64,000 nt of DNA, from contig QZFT01000011.1 in assembly GCA_003600225.1 (NCBI GenBank), forward strand, positions 115,811 to 179,810, given 5' to 3'. A program made the translations under genes and the position numbers. Source of the DNA: Pseudonocardiaceae bacterium YIM PH 21723 (GTDB lineage: Bacteria > Actinomycetota > Actinomycetes > Mycobacteriales > Pseudonocardiaceae). Of this stretch, positions 16,392 through 25,411 are shown piece by piece. The notes beneath the pieces were generated by a model, which did not search any database, was not told where the DNA came from, and saw only the letters and a program-made list of their open reading frames with translations. The number at the start of each line of letters is the position of its first letter. Positions within the stretch are counted from its first letter, which is position 1.

Positions 16392-17082
16392 TCTCGAACA
16401 TCAGGTCGCGGATGACCCGGCCCTCGTTCTCGCCGCGGCCCTCGAACTTGGTCACCGGACGCCAGTCCGGGCGCGGGGCCCACGGCTGGTGCCGGTTGCG
16501 CAGGGTCGGCTCGGCCGAGGCGACGTCGAGCATCTGATCGGCGTAGGGCTCCCAGTCGGTTGCCATGTGGAACACTCCGCCGACCGTCAGCCGGGATGCC
16601 ACCAGGGAGACGAACGCCTGCTGCACCAGACGACGCTTGTGGTGCTTCTTCTTCGGCCACGGGTCCGGGAAGAACAGCCGCACCTCGGACAGCGAATCCG
16701 GCCGGATGTGATCGGTGAGCAGATCGATGGCGTCGCCACGCAGCGCGCGCAGGTTCGTGGCCCCCAGGGTCTCGCAGTGCAGCAGCAGCTGGGCCAGGCC
16801 CGGCTTGTAAACCTCGACCGCCAGGTAGTTCACCTCGGGCGCCGCCGCGGCCAGCTTGCCGGTCGTCTCCCCCATGCCGGAACCGATCTCCAGCACCACC
16901 GGGGCCTCACGGCCGAACCAGGTGGTCAGATCCAGGTCACCGGCAGGTAGTTCGTCCACCTCGCCACCCAGCGTGGGCCAGTACTGCTCCCAGGCGCGTT
17001 CCTGCCCGGCGGTGAGCCGCTCGCCGCGTCGGACATAGGAAACGACAGCGCGCCGGGGAAGGCTCGGTTTCATGGAGAGCAT
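16381..17082 (-). CDS. trmB: tRNA (guanine-N7-)-methyltransferase
   Basis: Uses S-adenosylmethionine to methylate G46 in tRNA variable loops. 233 residues, the usual size. Motifs seen are LEIGSGMGETT (SAM binding, replacing the common GxGxG), NYLAVEVYKPGL, LRALRGDAIDLL and the family hallmark FFPDPWPKKKHHKRRL, then FHMATDWEPYADQML. ATG 17082 or the ATG three codons later could be the start. It is convergent with the MBL gene and ends within the shared terminator palindrome. Confidence 0.96.
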   Translation of the reverse strand: MLSMKPSLPRRAVVSYVRRGERLTAGQERAWEQYWPTLGGEVDELPAGDLDLTTWFGREAPVVLEIGSGMGETTGKLAAAAPEVNYLAVEVYKPGLAQLLLHCETLGATNLRALRGDAIDLLTDHIRPDSLSEVRLFFPDPWPKKKHHKRRLVQQAFVSLVASRLTVGGVFHMATDWEPYADQMLDVASAEPTLRNRHQPWAPRPDWRPVTKFEGRGENEGRVIRDLMFEKIL

Positions 17083-17097
17083 GGCCTAGGAACTACC

Positions 17098-17679
17098 TCA
17101 TGAGGTCTTGATCCGCCAAATCTCCAACTCGGGCAGCGCCGGGACCAGCCCGGACACCGTCAACGGCACCGGCAGCACGGCGGAGCCCCGATGCGGCGGA
17201 CTGGCGTCCAGCCACCCGGTGTGCCGGTCGGTCAGTGAGATCGTCGTCGGGTGCCAGCCGTCGCCCTCGCCCGGCTCGTACTCCCAGTAGCCGGTCTCCC
17301 CGTCGCCCACCCACGGCACGTACACCCAGCCGGGCCGGCTGGTCAGTGCGAAGTGGACCTCGTCCTCGATCTCGAATGCCTCTTCACGGGCCGACAGCAG
17401 GCCCCGGTCGAGCGCGCGCAGCCACCAGGGCCCGATCAGCGAAGGGTCCACCGCGCGGGCCTTCCGGTACAGCGTCAGCACCTGGGAGGACGGGGCCGTG
17501 TGCAGCCAGGCACCGCGTCCCTCCGCCGGGGAGATCGCACGGTCCGGCCTGCGCGGGGCCTCGACCGCCATCGCCCAATCCAAGCTGGCCAGGGGTTCAA
17601 CCATCCATCCTGCGCCGTCGAGCGCGAGAGAGCCTCGCGAGAGCGGACGGGAAGTCGATATGTGTGGCACCGCGGTCAT
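17098..17679 (-). CDS. Hypothetical protein
   Basis: About 193 residues from ATG 17679, which is preceded by GGAGGTGGG at good spacing; an in-frame extension to 17763 has no such site. No signal peptide or membrane span. The sequence is rich in Trp and Pro (GPWWLRALDRGLL, then RPGWVYVPWVGDGETGYWEY), with a charged stretch EEAFEIEDEVHFAL. I do not recognise the family. It ends 16 bases upstream of trmB on the same strand, so the two may be co-transcribed. Confidence 0.75.
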   Translation of the reverse strand: MTAVPHISTSRPLSRGSLALDGAGWMVEPLASLDWAMAVEAPRRPDRAISPAEGRGAWLHTAPSSQVLTLYRKARAVDPSLIGPWWLRALDRGLLSAREEAFEIEDEVHFALTSRPGWVYVPWVGDGETGYWEYEPGEGDGWHPTTISLTDRHTGWLDASPPHRGSAVLPVPLTVSGLVPALPELEIWRIKTS

Positions 17680-17829
17680 CTGACCCACCTCCGGTATTCG
17701 GTCGCCCCACATCAATCGGACTCCGCGTTTGTTACGGCGTCCCTCGCTTGTGGGAGGGATCACCCGCTCTTTACGCCTTCCGAACGGCGGGTACCCACTA
17801 GTGGGGCGATCGAATCGGTGAACCTCGGA

Positions 17830-18576
17830 TCAGGCGTCGCGCCAGTTGGCCACGAGCAGTGACACCGCGAACAGGGCGGCACAGACACCGGCGAAGTAGG
17901 CCAGCGCGGTCCACGGGTCGTAGGGCAGCCATTCGCCCTTCGGATCCGGGCCGATGCCCATCGTGAGGAAGCGGTCCGCGGCGGTGATCGGCATCCACGG
18001 CTGGATCTTCACGCCCCAGGTGGGCACCAGGCTGACCAGCCGCTCGGCCAGCAACGACCAGATCAGCACCACGGACACCGCGGCCGAGGTCTGCCGCAAC
18101 AGCAGCCCGACGGCCAGGGCCAGGATGGCGCTGAGGGCGTAGACCACACCCATGCCCAGTACGGCGCGCCACTGGTCGCCGCCGGTCAGCCGCAGGTCGG
18201 CCTCCGGGCGTAGCCGCAGGCAGGCCAGGTAGGACCCGATGGCGACGAGCTCGCCGATCACGAAGGCCAGCCCGGCGACGACCCCGGCCTTGGCCAGCAA
18301 CGCGGCGCTGCGCCGCGGCACCGCCAGGAACAGGGTCTTGACCGTGTTGAAGCGGTACTCGGTGGTGATCGACAGGACCGCCATGGTCATGATCACCACG
18401 AGGCCGAAGGTGTAGCCACGCTGGGTGGACTCCACGGTGAACGGTCCCTGGGCCGGCTTGTAGACCCAGGCCAGCAACGCGGAGAACCCGACGGACAGCA
18501 GGATCGCCAGCCCCATGCACCACCAGGGGGAACGGGTGGACAGCAGCTTGATCCGCTCGACGGCCAGCAAGGTCAC
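17830..18576 (-). CDS. ABC-2 type transporter permease
   Basis: A 248-residue polytopic membrane protein with about six hydrophobic segments, among them WCMGLAILLSVGFSALLAW, TFGLVVIMTMAVLSI, VVAGLAFVIGELVAIGSYLA, VVYALSAILALAVGLLL and WTALAYFAGVCAALFAVSLL. The segment EYRFNTVKTLFLAVPRR is typical of ABC-2 permeases of the DrrB/YhgE-like exporters. Its GTG start overlaps the stop of the ATPase gene as GTGA, so the two are translationally coupled and form one half-transporter pair. The cargo is unknown; drugs, peptides or lipids are all possible. Confidence 0.88.
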   Translation of the reverse strand: MTLLAVERIKLLSTRSPWWCMGLAILLSVGFSALLAWVYKPAQGPFTVESTQRGYTFGLVVIMTMAVLSITTEYRFNTVKTLFLAVPRRSAALLAKAGVVAGLAFVIGELVAIGSYLACLRLRPEADLRLTGGDQWRAVLGMGVVYALSAILALAVGLLLRQTSAAVSVVLIWSLLAERLVSLVPTWGVKIQPWMPITAADRFLTMGIGPDPKGEWLPYDPWTALAYFAGVCAALFAVSLLVANWRDA

Positions 18577-19502
18577 GCCTGAGTTCCCTTCGTGGAACCG
18601 GAGAAGGTGACGGTGTCCCTGGTCAGCTCCATGAAGGCCTCTTCGAGCGAGGCCCGCTGGGTGGTGAGCTGGTGCAGCACGATGCCGGACTTCGCGGCCA
18701 GCTCACCGATCGGCGCGCTGTCCAGCGTGGTGATCCGCAGACTCCTGCCGTCCGAGTCCTCCTCGGACTTGACCGTGTAGCCCTCGGCTTCCAGCTTGCC
18801 GTGCAACTCGGCCAGTTGCGGGCTGCGCACCAGGACGCTGGCGTGCGCGCTCTGCCGGATGAACTCGCTGGTGGTGCACTGGGCGATGAGCCTGCCCTTG
18901 CCGATGACCACCAGGTTCTCCGCGGTGAGCGCCATCTCGGACAGCATGTGGCTGGAGACGAAGACGGTGCGGCCCTGGGTGGCCAGCTTCTTCATGAACT
19001 TGCGGATCCACAGGATGCCCTCGGGATCCAGGCCGTTCACCGGCTCGTCGAACATCAGCAGTTCCGGGTCACCGAGCAGGGCGGCCGCGATGCCCAGCCG
19101 CTGGGACATGCCCAGGGAGAATCCGCCCACCCGGTGGCTGGCCACCTCGGACAGGCCGACGGCGTCGAGTACCTGGCCGACGCGGTCCATCGGCAGATCG
19201 TTGGACCGGGCCAGCCATTTGAGGTGTGATCGCGCGCTGCGGTGTGGATGTATCCACTTGGCATCCAGCAGGGTGCCGACCGTGCGCAGCGGATGTTTGA
19301 GGTCCCGGTAACGCCTGCCCCCCAGCAGGGCGCGACCGGAGCTCGGGCGATCGAGGCCGAGGATCATGCGCATCGTGGTCGACTTACCAGCGCCGTTGGG
19401 CCCGAGAAACCCGGTGACCTTGCCCGGCTCGACGACGAATGACAGGTCGTCGACGGCGAGCGTCCGTCCATAGCGCTTGGTGAGGCCGATCGCCTCGATC
19501 AT
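18573..19502 (-). CDS. ABC transporter ATP-binding protein (exporter type)
   Basis: A 309-residue nucleotide-binding subunit. Walker A GPNGAGKS (about 34-41), signature FSLGMSQR, Walker B LLMFDEP and the VSSHML switch segment are intact. The extra C-terminal region (about 220-309, LVRSPQLAELHGKLEAEG onward) is the DUF4162-like extension of DrrA-type exporters. It is the first gene of a two-gene operon with the ABC-2 permease. Confidence 0.93.
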   Translation of the reverse strand: MIEAIGLTKRYGRTLAVDDLSFVVEPGKVTGFLGPNGAGKSTTMRMILGLDRPSSGRALLGGRRYRDLKHPLRTVGTLLDAKWIHPHRSARSHLKWLARSNDLPMDRVGQVLDAVGLSEVASHRVGGFSLGMSQRLGIAAALLGDPELLMFDEPVNGLDPEGILWIRKFMKKLATQGRTVFVSSHMLSEMALTAENLVVIGKGRLIAQCTTSEFIRQSAHASVLVRSPQLAELHGKLEAEGYTVKSEEDSDGRSLRITTLDSAPIGELAAKSGIVLHQLTTQRASLEEAFMELTRDTVTFSGSTKGTQA

Positions 19503-19593
19503 CGCCGTGCCCTCCCAGCCCTGCTGACTCGCGTGCTAGTTGAACACACGAGGCGTGCTGCGGCCGGGAATGCGTACGGCGCGTACGGACTGT

Positions 19594-19782
19594 TTAGACC
19601 AGTCCCATGGCGGCGAGGCCCATGACCAGAACAGGGTTGTTGGTCGGGATCTCGCGCCGGTCGCGACGGTCCACCTGGGTGATCCAGTCGTCGGCGAAGT
19701 CCTGCCAGCGGCCGCGGGCGGCCAGCGCGGTGTTCACCAGGCGGTCGTGCCTGGGGCGGCGGAGCGTCGAGGTGTAGTTCAC
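19594..19782 (-). CDS. Small hypothetical protein
   Basis: A 62-residue protein from GTG 19782, which has AGAGGA upstream at good spacing. It is basic and helical at the start (TSTLRRPRHDRLVNTALAAR) and ends in a short hydrophobic stretch (VLVMGLAAMGLV). Coding potential is supported by the ribosome site and isolation between genes, but I recognise no family. It lies about 90 bases upstream of the ABC exporter on the same strand. Confidence 0.5.
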   Translation of the reverse strand: MNYTSTLRRPRHDRLVNTALAARGRWQDFADDWITQVDRRDRREIPTNNPVLVMGLAAMGLV

Positions 19783-19935
19783 GTGCTGTCCTCTCACTGT
19801 TGTGGTTCCGGCCGGCGCATCTGTGGAGTGGCCGTCCCCCTAACGAGTACGACATTCGGCTTAGTCGCGCTACGCACCAACACTGTTACTGGGCGGAAGA
19901 GAGATCGCGGTCACACCAAGGGGTGCAGGTGAGGG

Positions 19936-20730
19936 TCACGAATAGGTGAAGGACTGGTCAATGGCGGTAGCAACTCCATCCGCCGTGAATGGAGATGTCA
20001 CCCAATCGGCCGCCTGCCGAACGGCCTCCGGTGCCTGTCCCATCGCCACGCCGACGGCCGCCCACTGGAGTAGTTCCACGTCGTTGTCGCCGTCTCCGAT
20101 GGCCAGCGTGGCCTCCCTGGGCACCCCCAGTTCACGGCGCAACCCCTCCACCGCCCAGGCCTTGGTGACGCCCGCGGCGGACACGGTGAGCCAGGGCAGC
20201 GTGTGGTCCAGGCTCCAGCCGAGCCCGGGCAGTTCGAGCCCGGCGATCCGGTCCCGCATCTGCGCGACGCTGTGCTCCGGCCACCAGATGATCAGCCGTG
20301 GCGGTGTGGTCGCCGCCAGGTCGCCGAGGGTGCAGCTCACCTGCTCGCCGGACAGCCCGTAGCCGCCGAAGGTCTCGGTCACCAGATGACCCTTGCCGCA
20401 CACCTCAGCGGCGAACTGCGCCCCGGGAAACAGCTCGCGGAAGGCCGGGATGGCCACGGCGGCGTCCACGGTGGTCAGCTCGGTGAGCTCCCGCGTCGCG
20501 ATGTCGATCCGGATCGCCCCGTTGGACGCGAACGCCGTCCCCCCGGTCAGCCCGATCTCGTCCAGCACCGGCAACGTCCCCAGCGCCGACCTCCCGGTCG
20601 CGAACACCAGATGACTCCCGGCGTCCAGCACCCGCTTCAACGCCGCCCTGACGGCCGCACTGGGCGTAGTCCCATTAGTGGGCACGGTGGTGTCATCAAG
20701 GTCCAGAACGACCATCTGTGGACAACTCAT
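19936..20730 (-). CDS. HAD family hydrolase (Cof-type phosphatase)
   Basis: 264-residue cytosolic phosphatase of the Cof/sugar-phosphatase branch. Motif I is VLDLDDTTVP (Asp nucleophile and acid/base at about 10-12), motif II FATGRS, a Lys in GVTKAWAVEGL, and motif IV IGDGDNDVELLQWA, followed by GVAMGQAPEAVRQAADWVT. All catalytic residues are present. A large C2-type cap lies between motifs II and III. The substrate is probably a sugar phosphate or nucleotide, but is not determined. Confidence 0.93.
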   Translation of the reverse strand: MSCPQMVVLDLDDTTVPTNGTTPSAAVRAALKRVLDAGSHLVFATGRSALGTLPVLDEIGLTGGTAFASNGAIRIDIATRELTELTTVDAAVAIPAFRELFPGAQFAAEVCGKGHLVTETFGGYGLSGEQVSCTLGDLAATTPPRLIIWWPEHSVAQMRDRIAGLELPGLGWSLDHTLPWLTVSAAGVTKAWAVEGLRRELGVPREATLAIGDGDNDVELLQWAAVGVAMGQAPEAVRQAADWVTSPFTADGVATAIDQSFTYS

Positions 20731-20870
20731 GCCCCGACCCTACGACCATCCACAGGAACCCCCACGTTCCGTTTGACACCCCCAAAACCCACTAGCGTTT
20801 TTGGTGGGTGGTCTGCCCCCGGATTGGGGCGGGGACTGGTGGCGGAGCACAGCAGAACGCGGCCGCTTTT

Positions 20871-20916
20871 CCGCCTTCAAGACCGAGAACAGCCGCCTTT
20901 CCGGTCTTGAAGACGG
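20871..20916 (-). terminator. Hairpin terminator of two-component operon
   Basis: CCGCCTTCAAGACCG pairs with CGGTCTTGAAGACGG over 15 bases with one mismatch. It begins 12 bases after the response regulator stop codon. The CTTCAAGA core also appears in the two large palindromic repeats, which may be coincidence. Confidence 0.6.
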
Positions 20917-20927
20917 ACAACAGTGAC

Positions 20928-21584
20928 TCAGGCGTCGCCGGGCCGGACCAGCCCGGTCTCGTAGGCCAGCACCACGGCCTGCACCCGGTCGCGAAGGTCC
21001 AGCTTGGCCAGGATCCGGCCGACGTGGGTCTTCACCGTGGCCTCGGACAGGAACAGCTTCCCGGCGATCTCCGTGTTGGACATGCCGCCGGCGATCAGCA
21101 CCAGCACCTCGCGTTCCCGCTCGGTCAGCGCGTCCAGCACGCCCGCGTCCCGCAGCTGACCGCCGCCGGAGCCGAGGAACCGGCCGAGCAGCCGCTTGGT
21201 GATGCTCGGCGAGACCACCGAGTCACCGCTGGCCACCGCGCGGATCGCGGAGATCAGGTCGGTCGGCGGGGTGTCCTTCAGCAGGAACCCGGAAGCGCCG
21301 CCACGCAGCGCGGACAGCACGTACTCGTCCAGGTCGAAGGTGGTCATCACCAGCACCTTGGCATCGCCCGCCTCGACGATCTGCTTGGTCGCCTCCACGC
21401 CGTCCATCACCGGCATGCGCACGTCCATCAGCACCACGTCCGGCTTGAGCTCCTTGGCCAGTGCCACCCCCGCCGCACCGTCGGCCGCCTCACCGATGAC
21501 GGTGAGGTCCTCCTGGGCGTCCAGGACCATCCGGAAGCCCATCCGCATCAGTTCCTGGTCATCGACCAGCAGCAACCGCACCAT
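20928..21584 (-). CDS. LuxR/NarL-family response regulator
   Basis: About 218 residues. The N-terminal receiver has acidic residues in LLLVDDQELMR, the phosphoacceptor Asp in VLMDVRMPVMDG, Thr in VLVMTTFDLDEYV and Lys in FLLKDTPP. The C-terminal HTH (LTEREREVLVLIAGGMSNTE, then LFLSEATVKTHVGRIL) is of the LuxR/NarL type. ATG 21584 has AAGGA upstream. It overlaps the end of the adjacent kinase gene by 26 bases, so it is the last gene of a three-gene operon and likely the partner of one or both kinases. Confidence 0.94.
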   Translation of the reverse strand: MVRLLLVDDQELMRMGFRMVLDAQEDLTVIGEAADGAAGVALAKELKPDVVLMDVRMPVMDGVEATKQIVEAGDAKVLVMTTFDLDEYVLSALRGGASGFLLKDTPPTDLISAIRAVASGDSVVSPSITKRLLGRFLGSGGGQLRDAGVLDALTEREREVLVLIAGGMSNTEIAGKLFLSEATVKTHVGRILAKLDLRDRVQAVVLAYETGLVRPGDA

Positions 21585-22755
21585 TGCCCGTCCTTCGTCC
21601 CGCTGTGGTTGGAAAAATCGCCCGCACCGCCCAGCCGCCTTCCGGCCGCGGCCCGGCGGCCAGGGAACCGCCGAAGACATTGGTGCGTTCCCGCATGCCG
21701 ATCAAGCCGTTGCCGCCGGCCAGTTTGTGCCCGCCGAGCTGACCGTCGCCCTCGTCCTCGATGTGTACCTCGACCTGGTGTGGCAGCCGGTTGACCCGCA
21801 CTCGCGCCCTGGTGCCGACCCCCGCGTGCTTGAGCGTATTGGTCAGCGACTCCTGCACGATCCGGTACACGCCGAGCCCGATGCCCGCGGGCAGCCGGTC
21901 CAACGACTCGCTCGCCTCCAGGGTGACCGGCAGTCCGACCCGGCGCATGGTGTCCACCAGCCCGGCCAGGTCCGTGCTCTGCGGATCCAGCGCGGCCGAT
22001 CCCTCGCCACGCAGCACGCCCAGCATGGCGCGTAGCTCCTCCAGCGCGGTGCGGCCGGTCTCCGAGACGATGCCGACCGCCTTGGCGGCCAGTTCCGGTT
22101 TGCCGTCCACCGCCATCCGCGCGCCGTCGGCCTGCACCACCATGACGCTCACCGCGTGCGCGACCACGTCGTGCATCTCCCTGGCGATCCGCGCGCGCTC
22201 GGTCTGCACCGCGAGCCGGGCCTGCCGGAGCTGTTCCCGTTCGAGCAGCGCCAGCTTCTGTTCCACCTCGTCGTGGTACAGCTGCCTGGCCGCGGTGAAC
22301 TCGCCGCTGACCCAGGCCAGGGCCATCACGAAGGCGTCGGCCGCGATCTCCGAGCCGCCGCCCTCCATGCCCCACTTGATCGACATGTACCAGGCGATGT
22401 CGAGGAACAACAGTCCGACGTAGACCAGCGCCGTCCGGCGAGGCCGATAGGCCACCAGCGTGTACAGCATGATCGGCAGGGCGATGCGGGCGTAGTGCTC
22501 GTCCCAGGCGAGGTCATGGGTGAGCAGCTGCAGCATGTCGGCCGCGAGGACGGTGTACGCGGCGGCCACCGGATGGCGGCGGCGCACGGCGATCGGTCCG
22601 CACAACAGCAGGCTGACCGGCAACCACAGCCACAGCGGAGTCGGGTGTGTGTCGGTCTCGGTGCGGCCGCCCACATCCATGATCAGCAGCAACAGCGCCA
22701 GGATGCAGTCGCCGATCATCGGGTTACGGCGCAGCCACAGGCTGAGCCTACGCAT
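21559..22755 (-). CDS. Sensor histidine kinase (HisKA_3 type)
   Basis: 398-residue membrane kinase. The N-terminal part has several membrane spans (CILALLLLIMDVGG, LWLWLPVSLLLCGPIAV, IALPIMLYTLVAYRP and others) with almost no extracellular domain, suggesting it senses within the membrane. The dimerisation/phosphoacceptor helix carries the His in ERARIAREMHDVVAHAVS, and the ATP-binding domain has GVYRIVQESLTNTLKHAG and GGNGLIGMRERTNVFGG. It is paralogous to the kinase gene immediately upstream, which it overlaps by eight bases. Confidence 0.93.
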   Translation of the reverse strand: MRRLSLWLRRNPMIGDCILALLLLIMDVGGRTETDTHPTPLWLWLPVSLLLCGPIAVRRRHPVAAAYTVLAADMLQLLTHDLAWDEHYARIALPIMLYTLVAYRPRRTALVYVGLLFLDIAWYMSIKWGMEGGGSEIAADAFVMALAWVSGEFTAARQLYHDEVEQKLALLEREQLRQARLAVQTERARIAREMHDVVAHAVSVMVVQADGARMAVDGKPELAAKAVGIVSETGRTALEELRAMLGVLRGEGSAALDPQSTDLAGLVDTMRRVGLPVTLEASESLDRLPAGIGLGVYRIVQESLTNTLKHAGVGTRARVRVNRLPHQVEVHIEDEGDGQLGGHKLAGGNGLIGMRERTNVFGGSLAAGPRPEGGWAVRAIFPTTAGRRTGNGAVAAGR

Positions 22756-23962
22756 CCTGCACCTGCCGTTCCTTGATCGGGAAGGTCACCCGCACCTCCC
22801 AGCCACCGCTCGCTCTCGGCCCGGCGTGCATGCTGCCACCGAAGACCAGCGCCCGCTCCCGCATGCCGATCAGCCCGTTGCCGCTGTCGCCACTCAGTCC
22901 GGTGATGCTGCTTCCGGCGCCCTGGTCCCGCACCAGTACTTCGACCTGCTTGTCATCCCGCTTGATCCGGACCTCGGCCACGGTGCGCGAGCCCGCGTGC
23001 TTGAGCGTATTGGTCAGCGCCTCCTGCACCACCCGGTACACGCTCAGCCCGAGGCCGGCGGGCAGGTCGTCCAGCTTGCCCACGCTGTCCAGCTGTACGT
23101 CGAGGCCGACCATCCGCATGCCGTTGATCAGCTCGTGCAGGTCGCCGACCTGAGGCTGCGGGGTCATCGCGGTCTGCTCGTCCTCCGCGGTACGCAGCAC
23201 GTCCAGGAGTTGCCGCAGCTCGGCCAGGGCGGCCCGGCCGGTGTTGGACACGTTCTCCAGCGCCTGTTTGGCCAGCTCGGGCTTGGTGCCGATGGTCATC
23301 CCGGCGCCGTCGGCCTGCACCACCATCACGCTCACCGCGTGCGCGACCACATCGTGCAGTTCGCGGGCGATCCGGGTGCGCTCGTCGGTCACCGCGATCT
23401 GCGCCTGATGGTGTTCCTCCCGTTCCAGGAGGTTGACCCGTTGCTCGGTCTCCAGCAGGTAGGCCTTGCGCGCGCCGATGAACTCGCCGAGCAGCCAGCA
23501 GGACAGCAGCACCAGGGCCGGCAGCACCGCCTGGACACCGGACTTGATCGAGATGGCCCACAGCACGGTGCCCAGGGCGAGGAGGCCGGAGTAGATCGCC
23601 ACCGTCCGGCGGCTCTCGTACACGGTCAGCGTGTACAGCGCGACGCCGAGCGCGAAGTCACTCGGCCGGACGGAGAGTTCGCCGTTGTGCCAGGTGGCCA
23701 GCTGGATGATGCCGCCGGCCATGATCAGGTACGAGGTGAGCAGCGGGCGTTTCCGCCGGAAGATCAGCGGAATGATCATCAGGAACCAGACGATCGGCCA
23801 GGTCAGCAGGGCCGCCTGCCCACGCACCTGGCCTGCCAGGAAGAAGAGCCCGTCGATGAACCCGAGGAAGGCAGCGACCATCGAATCGCCGATCATCGGG
23901 TGCCGACGCAGCCACAGGCTCAGAGCACGCACTCCGCGAGCGTAGACATCGCACCTGGTCAT
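22748..23962 (-). CDS. Sensor histidine kinase (HisKA_3 type), paralogue
   Basis: 404-residue membrane kinase, first gene of the operon. It has about six membrane spans, the phosphoacceptor His in TRIARELHDVVAHAVSVMVV, and ATP-binding motifs SVYRVVQEALTNTLKHAGSR and GNGLIGMRERALVFGG. Its N-terminus (VRALSLWLRRHPMIGDSM) aligns with the neighbour's MRRLSLWLRRNPMIGD, indicating tandem duplication. On that alignment the GTG about 10 codons inside may be the true start. It is divergent from the dynamin-like genes, with only about 50 bases between starts. Confidence 0.92.
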   Translation of the reverse strand: MTRCDVYARGVRALSLWLRRHPMIGDSMVAAFLGFIDGLFFLAGQVRGQAALLTWPIVWFLMIIPLIFRRKRPLLTSYLIMAGGIIQLATWHNGELSVRPSDFALGVALYTLTVYESRRTVAIYSGLLALGTVLWAISIKSGVQAVLPALVLLSCWLLGEFIGARKAYLLETEQRVNLLEREEHHQAQIAVTDERTRIARELHDVVAHAVSVMVVQADGAGMTIGTKPELAKQALENVSNTGRAALAELRQLLDVLRTAEDEQTAMTPQPQVGDLHELINGMRMVGLDVQLDSVGKLDDLPAGLGLSVYRVVQEALTNTLKHAGSRTVAEVRIKRDDKQVEVLVRDQGAGSSITGLSGDSGNGLIGMRERALVFGGSMHAGPRASGGWEVRVTFPIKERQVQDA

Positions 23963-24013
23963 CGCGCGTCAACCTGCGGGCTGATGTCTCCCCGCTGTGG
24001 CAACATCAACCGG

Positions 24014-25411
24014 GTGAGCACGCCAGGTCCTCTGTCCGCAGCGGTGGCGCAGGCCTGTCGCGGTATCCGCCCACAACTGAGTCCCCCCGGCGCCGAGGCG
24101 GTGGACCAGCTCTTGCATCAGCTGGCCCAGCCGTTGCGGGTCGCGGTGGTGGGACGGGTCTCCTCCGGCAAGTCCACCCTGGTCAATGCCCTGATCGGCC
24201 GCCGGGTGGCGGCCACCGATGTCGGCGAGTGCACCCGGCTGCCGACCCGCTACGGCTACGGCGCCCCGGAGCGCACCGAGGTGGTGCTGACCGACGGCAG
24301 CAGGCGGGTGCTGTCCCCGGGGAGCGAGGACTACACCGGCGCGAACCACCTGGAGACCTACCTGGCCAACGAGGTCCTCCGGGACATGATCGTGGTCGAC
24401 ACCCCCGGCCTCGGCGCGGTCGGTGCCGAGCAGGATCCGGTGTCCCGCACCGCGATCGCCGGCGCCGAGGCGGTGATCTACGTGCTCACCCAGCTGGTCC
24501 GGCAGGACGATCAGGACGCGTTGTCCGCGTTCACCGCGGCCACCGACGGCCGGCCGGCCGGACCGGTGAACGCCGTCGCGGTGCTGAACAAGGCCGACAC
24601 CATCCCCGCCGATTCGGTGCCCGGCTCCGGCGGTGACCAGCGGTCGGCCGCCCGGCTGCTGGCGCAGCGGCAGCGGCTCGCCCTCGGGCCCCGGGTGACC
24701 GAGGTGGTCCCGTTGATCGGCCTGCTCGCCGAGACCACGGAGACCGGCATGTTCACCGCCGCCGACGTGGACGCGCTGCGCCGGCTCGCGGCGGTGCCAC
24801 CGGCCGACCGGGACACCATGCTGCTCGCTGCCGACCTGCTGCTGGGCTGGGAGTGCGATCTCCCGGTGCCGGACCGGGAACGGCTGCTGGAGCTGCTCGA
24901 CCTGCACGGCATCCGGCTGGCTGTGGATTCCCTTGTGGACAATCCACAGTGCACCGTCGGTGACCTGCGACGAATCCTGGCCGAGGCCAGTGGATTCGGC
25001 GAACTGCGAGCCCGGCTGACCGAGGGGCTGTGGTCCCGCTCTGATGCGATCAAGGCGGCCGCCGCGCTGGACGCACTGGCCGCGATTCCGGAACAGCAGC
25101 ACCTCATCTGGGACACCATCGAGCTGCTGCTGGCCCGGCCGGAGGCCCATCAGCTGCGGATGATGGAGATCCTCACGCTGATCGCCTCCGGTGGCGTGGA
25201 CATGCCCGCTGATCTTCTGGACGAGGTGGTGCGGCTGGGGATGAACGCCGATCCGCCGACCGGGAGCCGTGAGCAGCAGGCCGCGTACGCGCTGGAGCGG
25301 GCCGGCTGGTGGCGGTCCTACTCCGCGTTCGGCGCGGGCCCGGTGCAGAGCCGCATCGCGCACGTGGCACATCGGGCGTATTTCCTGCGCTGGCAGGGGC
25401 TCACCCGGTGA
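24014..25411 (+). CDS. Dynamin-like GTPase, first of pair
   Basis: About 465 residues. The GTPase domain has P-loop VVGRVSSGKSTLVNALIG (about 36-53), a conserved Thr in GECTRLPTRY, G3 VVDTPGLGAVG and G4 LNKADTIP. The following region is helical and has no clear membrane span. The combination with the next gene resembles the paired bacterial dynamins of actinobacteria (Streptomyces DynB/DynA, mycobacterial IniA/IniC), which remodel membranes. The start is uncertain: GTG 24014 is used and ATG 23984 is in frame; neither has a good ribosome site. The stop overlaps the next start as GTGA. Confidence 0.88.
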   Translation: MSTPGPLSAAVAQACRGIRPQLSPPGAEAVDQLLHQLAQPLRVAVVGRVSSGKSTLVNALIGRRVAATDVGECTRLPTRYGYGAPERTEVVLTDGSRRVLSPGSEDYTGANHLETYLANEVLRDMIVVDTPGLGAVGAEQDPVSRTAIAGAEAVIYVLTQLVRQDDQDALSAFTAATDGRPAGPVNAVAVLNKADTIPADSVPGSGGDQRSAARLLAQRQRLALGPRVTEVVPLIGLLAETTETGMFTAADVDALRRLAAVPPADRDTMLLAADLLLGWECDLPVPDRERLLELLDLHGIRLAVDSLVDNPQCTVGDLRRILAEASGFGELRARLTEGLWSRSDAIKAAAALDALAAIPEQQHLIWDTIELLLARPEAHQLRMMEILTLIASGGVDMPADLLDEVVRLGMNADPPTGSREQQAAYALERAGWWRSYSAFGAGPVQSRIAHVAHRAYFLRWQGLTR

